NCBI GenBank assembly: GCA_002701395.1
Contig: NZVC01000030.1
Span: 1-64,000, forward strand
Direction of reading: 5' to 3'
Length of the DNA stretch: 64,000 nt
Source of the DNA: Maritimibacter sp.
GTDB taxonomy: Bacteria; Pseudomonadota; Alphaproteobacteria; Rhodobacterales; Rhodobacteraceae
Shown here: piece by piece, positions 56,923-64,000 of the stretch
How positions within the stretch are numbered: the first letter of the stretch is position 1
How the letters are laid out: each line of letters begins with the position of its first letter
Translations under genes and position numbers: made by a program
The notes under the pieces: model-generated
What the model was told of the DNA's origin: nothing
Databases searched by the model: none
The model's input: the letters and a program-made list of their open reading frames with translations, nothing else

Positions 56923-57375
56923 TTAGGCGTCGGGCGGGATCACGCCTTTACGCAGCATGAAGCAGCCGTAGAACCGGCGCTCGCCGGTCTGGATCACCGC
57001 GTAGGCCTCTTTCGCAAGGTCGTAGAACGCGAACCGTTCGATGCCGATCATCTTGCGCGGCTCGCCCTCGGCGGCGTCGATGACCGACTGCACCTCGGCT
57101 TGAACCGGCGCGATTTCGTCCGGGGCGTCGACGATCTCCATCCGGCCCGCGAAGTCGGGCACGAAGGTGTCCAGCGGCAGCACGGACAGCACCGCCTCGG
57201 CGGCTTGGGCCGAGGTCAGGTTATCCATCCGCAGCAGATCGCCATAGACCGTCTGCCGGGCAATGCTGTCGGCGGGAAAGTTGGTGTCGGACAGAATCAG
57301 ATAGTCGCCGTGGCCCATTGCGCGCAACGCGTAGAGCACCTCTGCGTTGAGGCGCGGGTCGATGCCTTTGAGCAT
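56923..57375 (-). CDS. RbsD/FucU family sugar mutarotase
   Basis: 150 residues from the ATG at 57375 with GGAGGAAG upstream. MLKGIDPRLNAEVLYALRAMGHGDYLILSD is the family start with the catalytic-region histidine in GHGD; ERFAFYDLAKEAYAVIQTGE and YGCFMLRKGVI close the domain. Closest in pattern to FucU (L-fucose mutarotase). Lies 29 bases downstream of the ATPase of the second sugar transporter, implying the imported sugar is an aldose whose anomers must interconvert. Confidence 0.88.
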   Translation of the reverse strand: MLKGIDPRLNAEVLYALRAMGHGDYLILSDTNFPADSIARQTVYGDLLRMDNLTSAQAAEAVLSVLPLDTFVPDFAGRMEIVDAPDEIAPVQAEVQSVIDAAEGEPRKMIGIERFAFYDLAKEAYAVIQTGERRFYGCFMLRKGVIPPDA

Positions 57376-57404
57376 GGTCTTCCTCCGGAAGTCTTGGGGC
57401 GGCG

Positions 57405-58469
57405 TCAGGCCAGACGCGCGCCCGTGGATTTGTCGAACAGATGAATCGCCGCGGGGTCGGCGGCAAGGGTGATCGTGTCCCCGACACGATAATTGCCACG
57501 CTCGCGCAGGACGGATGTCACCTCGGACTTGCCGGACCGGATCACAAGATGCGTCTCGGCGCCGGTGGGTTCGACAACTGCGACCTCTCCGGGCAGACCT
57601 TCGCCGGCGGGCGACAGGGCCTCGGGGCGGATGCCCAGCGTCACCTCGCGGCCGTCCTCGCAATGGGCGTTCCCCGCGACGCGCAGCTGGGTGGCGCCGG
57701 TATCGGCAAGGATCATGCCGTCGCGCTGGCGCAGCACGGCGGGCAGCATGTTCATCGACGGCGAGCCGATGAAACTGGCCACGAAGGTATTCGCAGGCGT
57801 GTCGTACAGTTCCAGCGGGGTGCCGATCTGTTCGATATGACCGCCCTGCATCACGACGATCCTGTCGGCCATCGTCATCGCCTCGATCTGGTCGTGGGTG
57901 ACATAGACCGTCGTGGTCTGCAGCCGCTGATGCAGTTCGCGGATCTCGGTCCGCATCTGCACCCGCAGCTTGGCGTCGAGGTTCGACAGCGGTTCGTCGA
58001 ACAGGAAGACCTGCGGATCGCGCACGATGGCGCGCCCCATCGCCACCCGCTGCCGCTGGCCACCCGACAGGGCGCGGGGATAGCGGTTCAGGTATTCGGT
58101 CAGCCCGAGAATCTCGGCCGCGCGGCGAACGCGGTCTTGGATCTCGTCCTTGGGCATCCCGGCCATCTTCAACGAGAACGCCATGTTCGCGCCGACGGTC
58201 TTGTGCGGGTAAAGCGCGTAGTTCTGGAACACCATCGCGATGTCGCGCTTGGACGGCGGCAGGTTGTTCACCACGCGGTCGCCGATGGAAATCGAGCCCG
58301 AGGTGATACCCTCGAGCCCCGCGATCATTCTCAGCAGCGTGGACTTGCCGCAGCCCGACGGCCCGACAAGCACGACGAACTCGCCATCGGATATGTCAAA
58401 TTCCACACCGTGAATGACCTCCAGAGAACCGTAGTTCTTGCGAAGATCGCGGATCCGTACCTCGGCCAT
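57405..58469 (-). CDS. Sugar ABC transporter ATP-binding protein (UgpC type)
   Basis: 354 residues from the ATG at 58469, with GGGAGG upstream. Walker [10 protein letters not shown], signature LSGGQRQR, Walker B VFLFDEP, switch [11 protein letters not shown], and C-terminal regulatory domain with LGIRPEAL. It serves the divergently encoded importer at 58675-62476 and is cotranscribed with the mutarotase. Confidence 0.93.
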   Translation of the reverse strand: MAEVRIRDLRKNYGSLEVIHGVEFDISDGEFVVLVGPSGCGKSTLLRMIAGLEGITSGSISIGDRVVNNLPPSKRDIAMVFQNYALYPHKTVGANMAFSLKMAGMPKDEIQDRVRRAAEILGLTEYLNRYPRALSGGQRQRVAMGRAIVRDPQVFLFDEPLSNLDAKLRVQMRTEIRELHQRLQTTTVYVTHDQIEAMTMADRIVVMQGGHIEQIGTPLELYDTPANTFVASFIGSPSMNMLPAVLRQRDGMILADTGATQLRVAGNAHCEDGREVTLGIRPEALSPAGEGLPGEVAVVEPTGAETHLVIRSGKSEVTSVLRERGNYRVGDTITLAADPAAIHLFDKSTGARLA

Positions 58470-58674
58470 GCGCTTGAAATCCTCCCTTGCCCCCTCCGGG
58501 CTTGGGCAGGTTAAGCGAAGGGACAAGCGGCTGTCCATCGCCGAAATTTTAAGCCCGAAGCAAGCTTGACAGGTCACGAAGCCGCGCCGCACAGTTGGCC
58601 GCGTGCGGCTTTGCGTCGCTGCCGGCAACGGGAGAGGAGGCCCGACCCGGCGACAAGACAGGGAGGATGTCTTA
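58470..58674. promoter_or_regulatory. Divergent control region of the second sugar transporter
   Basis: 205 bp between the ATPase and the binding-protein gene, which must contain both promoters. A small dyad GGACA-N6-TGTCC (58521-58536) is the only symmetric element noticed; it differs from the TTGGAAC palindromes of the first island, so a different regulator is expected. Confidence 0.3.
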
Positions 58675-60327
58675 ATGAGAAAAGAAGTTTACAACTATTT
58701 GCAGCGTACCGGCCGGATGAAGCGCCGGGATGTGCTGAAGGGTATGGCGGGCGCGGGTTCTGTTGCCGCGTTCTCCGGCGTGTTCACCGGGGCAAGCGTG
58801 CGGCCGGTCTGGGCGCAGGACAGCGCCGCTTTGCGGGCCGAGATCCTGAAGATCCCCGGCGTCGGCATGGGCAGCCCGACCGACTCTGACTGGCAGAAGG
58901 TCGGCGAGCTTTGCCTTGGCCCGATCAAAGAGGTCGTCTCGGAAGGCGAATTCGCCGGCGTCGAGCTGACCTTCATGGGCCTTAACAACCAGAACCTGCA
59001 CAACTTCCTGTTCCGCGGGTTCCTGAAGCCGTGGGAGGCCTACACAGGCGCCAAGATCAATTGGATCGACCTTGCACAGGCCGACTACAACGCGCGCCTG
59101 CAGCAATCCATCGCCACCGGCACGGTCGATTTTGACATCGTCGAGATGGGCGCGCCGTTCGAAGGCGACGTTCTGGGTCGCGGCATGGCGTCCGAGATGC
59201 CCCAGTGGGTCGCCGACATCATCGACATGGATGACTACGTCGACTACCTGAAGGCGCCCGTCGGCACATGGGATGGCAAGACCTACCGCGTGTCGATCGA
59301 CGGCGACTGCCACACCTTCGCCTACCGCAAGGACTACTTCGGCGAAGGCTCGTTGGCCGGCCGCGAGGTTCCGACGACGTGGCAAGAGATCAACGAGGTC
59401 TCGAAGATGCTGGCCGGACAGTCCGACCCGCTGACCGGGCTGGACGCGCATGGCTACCTTGACCCGCTGAAGGGCTGGGGCGGCTTCGGCTTCTACTTCC
59501 TCGAAAATCGCGCCGCGCCCTATGTGAAGCATCCGGACGATCCGGCATGGCTGTTCGATCCGGACACCATGAAGCCGCGCGTCAACAACCCGGGCTGGGT
59601 GCAGGCGATCCAGGACGTGATGGACCTGATCGCCACCGACGGCGCCTATCCGCCGGACCAGATCAACGCCGACCCCGGCACGACCGCGTTCCAGCAGTTC
59701 CTTGCCGGCACCGGCTCGATGCTGACGTGGTGGGGCGACGTGGGTTCCAGCGCGCGGACGTCCGACACCTCGGTCGTGGGCGACGTCGTCGGCTTCGACA
59801 TCAACCCCGCCTCGGACCGCCGCTACAACGCGGCCTCGGGCGCATGGGAAGACACCAGGAACGAGGCGCCGAACATGGCCTACCTCGGGTGGGGCGTCTA
59901 CGTCATGGCGACCGTCGAGGGCGACGAGAAGAAGAAGAAAGCCGCATGGTCGGCCGCCGCGCACCTTGGCGGCAAGGACCTGTCGCTGTGGGCCTCGGCC
60001 TATCCTTCGGGCTTCCAGCCCTACCGCAACTCGCACTTCCAGTACGACGAGTGGGAAGCCGCCGGGTACGACCGCGACTATATCGAGGATTACCTCGGGT
60101 CGAACCTGGACAGCTACAACCACCCGAACGCGGCGCTGGAACCCCGTATTCCGGGTATCTTCCAATACTACTCGGTCGCCGAGGACGAACTGGCGAAAGG
60201 CTTCGCCGGCCAGTACGGCAGCGCGCAAGAGACCGCGGATGCCATCGCCGCCGCGTGGGAGAACATCACCGACCAGATCGGCCGCGAGCAGCAGATCGAG
60301 CTGTACAAGGCCTCGCTGGGGATGTGA
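58675..60327 (+). CDS. Exported sugar-binding protein of ABC transporter
   Basis: 550 residues from the ATG at 58675, with GGGAGGATGT upstream. A twin-arginine signal ([19 protein letters not shown], residues about 14-32, cleavage near VWAQD) is unusual, as most such proteins use Sec. The mature part is a family 1 solute-binding protein, longer than average; landmarks are [20 protein letters not shown] and [16 protein letters not shown]. Cofactor-free Tat export suggests folding in the cytoplasm before transport. First gene of binding protein, permease, permease. Confidence 0.92.
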   Translation: MRKEVYNYLQRTGRMKRRDVLKGMAGAGSVAAFSGVFTGASVRPVWAQDSAALRAEILKIPGVGMGSPTDSDWQKVGELCLGPIKEVVSEGEFAGVELTFMGLNNQNLHNFLFRGFLKPWEAYTGAKINWIDLAQADYNARLQQSIATGTVDFDIVEMGAPFEGDVLGRGMASEMPQWVADIIDMDDYVDYLKAPVGTWDGKTYRVSIDGDCHTFAYRKDYFGEGSLAGREVPTTWQEINEVSKMLAGQSDPLTGLDAHGYLDPLKGWGGFGFYFLENRAAPYVKHPDDPAWLFDPDTMKPRVNNPGWVQAIQDVMDLIATDGAYPPDQINADPGTTAFQQFLAGTGSMLTWWGDVGSSARTSDTSVVGDVVGFDINPASDRRYNAASGAWEDTRNEAPNMAYLGWGVYVMATVEGDEKKKKAAWSAAAHLGGKDLSLWASAYPSGFQPYRNSHFQYDEWEAAGYDRDYIEDYLGSNLDSYNHPNAALEPRIPGIFQYYSVAEDELAKGFAGQYGSAQETADAIAAAWENITDQIGREQQIELYKASLGM

Positions 60328-60350
60328 CCTGACCGGTCCGACAACACTTT

Positions 60351-60377
60351 GGGGCGCGGCGGCAAACGTCGCGCCCC
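60351..60377 (+). other. Stem-loop after the second binding-protein gene
   Basis: GGGGCGCGGCG (60351-60361) pairs with CGTCGCGCCCC (60367-60377), 11 bp with one G-U and a 5-base loop, no T tract. Same position and type as the stem-loop at 11319 in the first transporter operon. Confidence 0.5.
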
Positions 60378-60428
60378 GATACGGCAAAGGGGACGCGGGC
60401 GAAGACCCGCGATACGGGGGAGACGGGC

Positions 60429-61538
60429 ATGTCAGCCGAAGAAGGTGACCTGCTTCACGTCGTGACGGACGACAATATCGGGCCGGGCCGGAAACGGCTT
60501 GGGCATTTGCTGATCTGGGGCTCGTTCGGGCTGTTGGTCGCGGTCTTCGCGGTGCTGTCACTGGCGCAGGCCGGACGGATCGGACTGGAATTCGGAAACT
60601 GGCGCCCGGCGCTGTACGCCGCGCTGTTCTGGGGCATCTGCCTTGGCATCGCGCAGGTGGTGCTGCACGGCGAACAGGGCAAGCGGACGCTATTTATCCT
60701 GCCCGCCGCGCTGTTCGTGATCGCGATGGTGATCTTCCCGCTGATCTTCGCGCTGGGCATCGCGTTTTCCAACTGGAACCTGTCCTCGCTGGAGGGACGA
60801 AGCTTCAACGGCTTCGACAACGTGGTGCAGATGTGGAACGACCCGTTCTACTGGAACGCGCTGACGAACATGGTCTGGTACACGCTGGCGATCATCGTGG
60901 AATACGTGATCGCCCTTGGCCTTGCGCTGATCCTTGCCAGCGAGATCAAGGCGCGCAAATTCTTCCGCGTCGCGTTCCTGCTGCCGCTGATGCTGTCGCC
61001 CGTGGCGGTGTCGTGGATGATCGGCAAGTCGATGCTAGAGGGCCGCTTTGGCCCCATCGCGCGGCTGGCGCGGTGGTTGGGCTGGGACCGGCCCGCGTTC
61101 TTCTCGGACCCGGAAATCGCGCGGGCGATGATCATGATCATGGACGCGTGGACCTTCATCCCGTTCATGATGATCATGCTACTGGCCGGGCTTCAGGCGA
61201 TCCCGCGCGACGTGCAGGAAGCGGCGCGAGTCGACGGCGCGTCCGGCTGGCGCGGCTTTTGGGAGGTGACCTTCCCGCTGATGCTGCCGGTGTCGATCAC
61301 GGCGATCCTGATCCGCATCATCTTCAAGCTGAAGCTGGCGGATATCATCATCAACGTCACCTCCGGCGGGCCGGGCGGCGCGACGGACAGCGTGACCAGC
61401 TTCATTTTCCGCGAATACCGTGACCGGTCGAACGTGGGATACGGCACACTGCTGGCGATCGTGTACCTCGTGCTGATCGTGATCTCGATCACGATCTTCA
61501 TGAAGCTCGTCGATCGCTGGATGAACCCGAGGTACTGA
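60429..61538 (+). CDS. Sugar ABC transporter permease (MalF type)
   Basis: 369 residues with about eight helices: two extra N-terminal helices (about 26-46 and 56-76) precede the six-helix core. EAA loop EAARVDGASGWRGFWEVTFP near residues 262-281. The product ends DRWMNPRY. The next permease starts 2 bases after its stop. Confidence 0.92.
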   Translation: MSAEEGDLLHVVTDDNIGPGRKRLGHLLIWGSFGLLVAVFAVLSLAQAGRIGLEFGNWRPALYAALFWGICLGIAQVVLHGEQGKRTLFILPAALFVIAMVIFPLIFALGIAFSNWNLSSLEGRSFNGFDNVVQMWNDPFYWNALTNMVWYTLAIIVEYVIALGLALILASEIKARKFFRVAFLLPLMLSPVAVSWMIGKSMLEGRFGPIARLARWLGWDRPAFFSDPEIARAMIMIMDAWTFIPFMMIMLLAGLQAIPRDVQEAARVDGASGWRGFWEVTFPLMLPVSITAILIRIIFKLKLADIIINVTSGGPGGATDSVTSFIFREYRDRSNVGYGTLLAIVYLVLIVISITIFMKLVDRWMNPRY

Positions 61539-61540
61539 CC

Positions 61541-62476
61541 ATGACCGATGCAACGCGGTCCTCGGACCAGATCTTTCACGACAGCGAACACGACACCGCC
61601 GGACGGGCGAAGTGGTTTGCCGGACGGGTGGCGATCTATGGCATCCTGATCCTGTGGACCATCGTCTGCCTGTTCCCGATCTACTGGACGCTGACGACCT
61701 CGTTCAAGCTGGCACCGAACGTGATGCAGGGCCACCTGATCCCCTTCGTGGACTACCAGCCCAGCTGGAAGGGCTTCGAAAGCCTTGGGTTGTCGCCGCG
61801 CCTGATCGGCGAGGAATCGACGGTGCGCGAGGAATTCCTGAAACGCTTTGCCAACTCGGTGATCACGGCGGGCTCGGCCTCGCTTCTGGCGGTGATCCTG
61901 GGGTCGATGACGGCCTATGGCCTGTCGCGGTTCCGCTATCGCTTTGGCTTCATGCGCAATCCCGACATCTCGTTCTTCTTCCTGTCGCAGTTGATCCTGC
62001 CGCCGGTGGTGCTCGCCCTGCCGTTCCTTGTGCTCTACAAAGAACTCGATTTCCTCGACACCCGGATCGGCCTGATCCTGCTGTACACGCTGACGGTGCT
62101 GCCCATCGTCATCTGGATCATGCGCGACCAGTTCCAGTCGATCCCGGTCGAGCTGGAAGAAGCCGCGCTGGTCGACGGCTTGTCGATCTGGGGCGCGTTC
62201 CTGACCATCGTCCTGCCGATCGCGCTGCCGGGCATGGTGGCGGCATTTATCCTGTCGCTCGTGCTGACGTGGAACGAGTACTTCTTCGCGGCGCTGCTGA
62301 CGTCGACGGACGCCAAGACCCTGCCGGTGATGGTGGCGTCGCAGACCGGGTCGCAGGGCATCAACTGGTGGGCGATGGCGGCGCTGTCCACGGCGGCGAT
62401 CCTGCCGCTGATCGTGATCGGCGTCGTGCTGGAACGCTACATCATCAAGGGAATGGCCGCTGGCGCGGTGAAGTAG
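61541..62476 (+). CDS. Sugar ABC transporter permease (MalG type)
   Basis: 311 residues with a hydrophilic N-terminus of about 28 residues and six helices. EAA loop EAALVDGLSIWGAFLTIVLP near residues 207-226; C-terminus IIKGMAAGAVK, as in CUT1 permeases. Completes the second importer; followed by a tandem repeat rather than a metabolic gene. Confidence 0.92.
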   Translation: MTDATRSSDQIFHDSEHDTAGRAKWFAGRVAIYGILILWTIVCLFPIYWTLTTSFKLAPNVMQGHLIPFVDYQPSWKGFESLGLSPRLIGEESTVREEFLKRFANSVITAGSASLLAVILGSMTAYGLSRFRYRFGFMRNPDISFFFLSQLILPPVVLALPFLVLYKELDFLDTRIGLILLYTLTVLPIVIWIMRDQFQSIPVELEEAALVDGLSIWGAFLTIVLPIALPGMVAAFILSLVLTWNEYFFAALLTSTDAKTLPVMVASQTGSQGINWWAMAALSTAAILPLIVIGVVLERYIIKGMAAGAVK

Positions 62477-62484
62477 AAGAGTGT

Positions 62485-62590
62485 GCTTTGCCCCGTCGCA
62501 CCGGAGGTGCGCAAGAAAAAGGTTGAGGGGCTTTGCCCCGTCGCACCAGAGGTGCGCTAGAAAAAGGTTGAGGGGCTTTGCCCCTCTACG
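62485..62590. repeat. Tandem 45-bp repeat downstream of the permease
   Basis: Three starts of GCTTTGCCCC spaced exactly 45 bases (62485, 62530, 62575); the first two units are nearly identical and the third breaks off after about 12 bases. Each unit contains GGGGCTTTGCCCC and GCACC-x3-GGTGC dyads and an A5-6 run. The period is a multiple of three, so one frame gives a 15-residue repeat, but that is not taken as a gene. No other feature is seen in 62477-62645. Confidence 0.85.
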
Positions 62591-62645
62591 CCTGCGGCGC
62601 ATTCACCCCAGGATATTTACAGACAGAAGAAGCCCGGATGCGCGC

Positions 62646-63452
62646 CTAGTGGGCGGCCATCGACACGGTGTCGACGATGGACCGGCCGCCGTCCACGGTG
62701 AGGATCTGGCCGGTCATGAAACCCGAGCCATCCGAGGCGAGGAAGCGCGTCGCTTCGGCCAGTTCGGTTGCGCTTGCGATCCGGGCCAGCGGCGTGTTGC
62801 GGATGATGTCGTCGCGACAGCCTTCCTTGATCTTCAGCGTGTCCTTCAGGCTGGCGCTCATCACGCTGCCGAAGGCCACCGCGTTGACGCGGATGTTGTG
62901 CGGCGCAAGCGCCACCGCCATCGCGCGCGTCATCTGGTCCAGCGCGGCGCAGCTGATCGAATAGCCCAGCAGGTCGGGGTGGGTGCGGCGCGCGGCGATG
63001 GAACTGAGGTTCACGATCGAGCCTTGGCATGGCTTGTCCTCTTCCTCGGCCTGCTTGATCATCCGTTTCGCGACAAGCTGGGTCAGCCGAAGCGAGGTCA
63101 TCAGGTTCTGCTGAAGCAGTTCCTCGACGCTGTCTTCCTCGGGGCACAGCGCCTCGGAATAGGCGACCTGCCGGCTGGCGTTGACGAGGATGTCGACCGT
63201 GTCGAAGGCGTCGATGGTCGCCGACAGAAGGTTGGCGATCGACAGCTTCTCGCGCAGGTCGCCAGCGAAGTAGCGGGCGCGGGAGTCGTCCTTGGACGCC
63301 TCTTCGCCGATCTCGCGCACAAGGCCCTCTTCGTCCATGTCGGCGAAGACCACGTTGGCGTCCATTTCAAGGAAATGCCGCGCGATCGCAAGGCCGACAC
63401 CATTGGCGGCGCCTGTCACGATGGCAGTCTTGCCTGCGATGGAGAAAGACAT
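62646..63452 (-). CDS. SDR family protein with altered active site
   Basis: 268 residues. The NAD(P) loop is near-normal (TGAANGVG, 13-20), but NNAG is changed to NASR (91-94), and the catalytic YxxxK is Tyr164-Ser-Ile-Ser-Cys168: cysteine replaces the lysine. Ser150 and the C-terminal TGQILTVDGG remain. Either a non-catalytic member or one with changed chemistry. It stands alone, 46 bases from the convergent-side methyltransferase gene on the same strand. Confidence 0.85.
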   Translation of the reverse strand: MSFSIAGKTAIVTGAANGVGLAIARHFLEMDANVVFADMDEEGLVREIGEEASKDDSRARYFAGDLREKLSIANLLSATIDAFDTVDILVNASRQVAYSEALCPEEDSVEELLQQNLMTSLRLTQLVAKRMIKQAEEEDKPCQGSIVNLSSIAARRTHPDLLGYSISCAALDQMTRAMAVALAPHNIRVNAVAFGSVMSASLKDTLKIKEGCRDDIIRNTPLARIASATELAEATRFLASDGSGFMTGQILTVDGGRSIVDTVSMAAH

Positions 63453-63498
63453 GAATGCGTGTCCTGATTCCTGTGGGGCAGCCTAGCGGCGGTTCCCG

Positions 63499-64000
63499 CT
63501 ATCGGGAAGCGCCCTTTGCGGCAATGGGTTTCGCGGCGCAGAGGATCTTGAAACGGTCGGTTCCGGCCAGTTCCTCGACCTCGCGAAAGCGCGCGCGGGC
63601 CTCTGTTTCGTAGGGCAGGTGGCGGTTGGCCACCAGCCACAGGCGGCCCGAGGGTTTCAGCATCGCAGCCGCCGCCGCGATGAAGCCACGGCCAAGCGCC
63701 GGATCGGCGGCGCGGCTGGTGTGGAACGGCGGGTTCGACACGACGGCATCCACCGCAGCATCCGGGCGCCATGTCAGCGCATCGGCCCAGTGGAAGCGGG
63801 CGCGCGGGTCGGTCACGTTGCGCCGCGCACAGTCCAGCGCGGCGTGTTCGGCTTCGACAAGGTGCAGCTCTTCCACGCCGGTGCGTTTCAGCACCTCGGC
63901 GGCGAGGTACCCCCAGCCGGCGCCAAGATCCACGACCCGCTTCGGCAGCGACGGCGGCAGCACGTCGGCCAGCGCGGCAGAGCCCGCATCGATCCCGTCG
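63499..64000 (-). CDS. Class I SAM-dependent methyltransferase, RsmC-like (cut by window end)
   Basis: C-terminal 167 residues visible; the N-terminus lies beyond the window. Motif I VVDLGAGWGYLAAEVL, the acidic EAEH after strand 2 and the catalytic NPPFH are those of 16S rRNA m2G1207 methyltransferase RsmC and relatives. The end HLPYETEARARFREVEELAG also fits RsmC. Methylates the exocyclic amine of a guanine in small-subunit rRNA if this is right. Confidence 0.83.
   Translation of the reverse strand, partial: DGIDAGSAALADVLPPSLPKRVVDLGAGWGYLAAEVLKRTGVEELHLVEAEHAALDCARRNVTDPRARFHWADALTWRPDAAVDAVVSNPPFHTSRAADPALGRGFIAAAAAMLKPSGRLWLVANRHLPYETEARARFREVEELAGTDRFKILCAAKPIAAKGASR

Noticed and set aside
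62481..63467. Long plus-strand frame with a 15-residue repeat opposite the SDR gene
   Set aside because: The repeat arises from the 45-bp tandem DNA repeat and the rest is antisense to a well-supported SDR gene; no ribosome binding site or family match.

Overview
The window is a chromosomal piece of a high-GC alphaproteobacterium. The best fit is a marine or roseobacter-type member of the Rhodobacterales. Reasons: strongly GC-rich third codon positions throughout; an opgG-opgI-opgH-opgC glucan operon of the kind described in Rhodobacter sphaeroides; a DUF1244 protein; a stand-alone Hint-domain protein; the alphaproteobacterial style of MetH; and many sugar ABC transporters. The genus cannot be fixed from the sequence alone. 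No phage, insertion sequence or CRISPR array was seen. Both ends cut through genes: an MFS transporter on the left and an RsmC-type methyltransferase on the right.

Layout: 1-1036, 3' end of an MFS (MHS-type) transporter, a terminator and tRNA-Cys. 1260-5031, methionine synthase split into two overlapping genes. 5042-16218, a sugar-oxidation island. It holds a divergent enolase-superfamily gene, an IclR regulator fused to an SMP-30 lactonase, an ABC ATPase, an SDR similar to xylose dehydrogenase, a sugar-binding protein, two permeases, two DapA-superfamily lyases and a second enolase-superfamily dehydratase. Three copies of one palindrome (TTGGAAC-N3-GTTCCAA) sit in its two control regions. 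16255-17442, a periplasmic PQQ-type aldose dehydrogenase. 17759-22584, the opgGIHC operon. 22742-26913, a secreted SH3-like protein, a lactonase plus aldo-keto reductase pair, two related small secreted proteins and DUF1244. 26929-30980, N-formylglutamate amidohydrolase, pyruvate kinase, a lytic transglycosylase lipoprotein, rpmI and rplT. 31175-35365, a second OpgC-type acyltransferase, secreted hypotheticals and a frameshifted GMC oxidoreductase. 35534-40042, pheS and pheT, separated by two small genes and a tandem repeat. 40274-43990, YtoQ, a lipoprotein and rpsM-rpsK-rpoA-rplQ. 44086-50892, Hint protein, rarA, recR, a FAD amine oxidase, ybaB and dnaX. 51128-56870, an ankyrin protein, a small membrane protein, SRP RNA, cpdB, nudC and an SRPBCC protein. 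56923-62476, a second sugar ABC system with a FucU/RbsD mutarotase. 62646-64000, an SDR lacking the catalytic lysine and the RsmC-type fragment.

How it works together: the window is rich in oxidative, non-phosphorylative sugar catabolism. The first island encodes uptake, C1 oxidation, lactone hydrolysis, dehydration and a keto-deoxy acid lyase or dehydratase, so it could carry an imported aldose to central metabolites with its own fused regulator-lactonase. The AKR plus amidohydrolase pair at 24 kb looks like a second aldose-to-aldonate route, and the FucU/RbsD gene with an ABC transporter at 57-62 kb is a third carbohydrate locus. The regulator-lactonase island is the best candidate for a poorly described system. 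Its substrate is not readable from the sequence.
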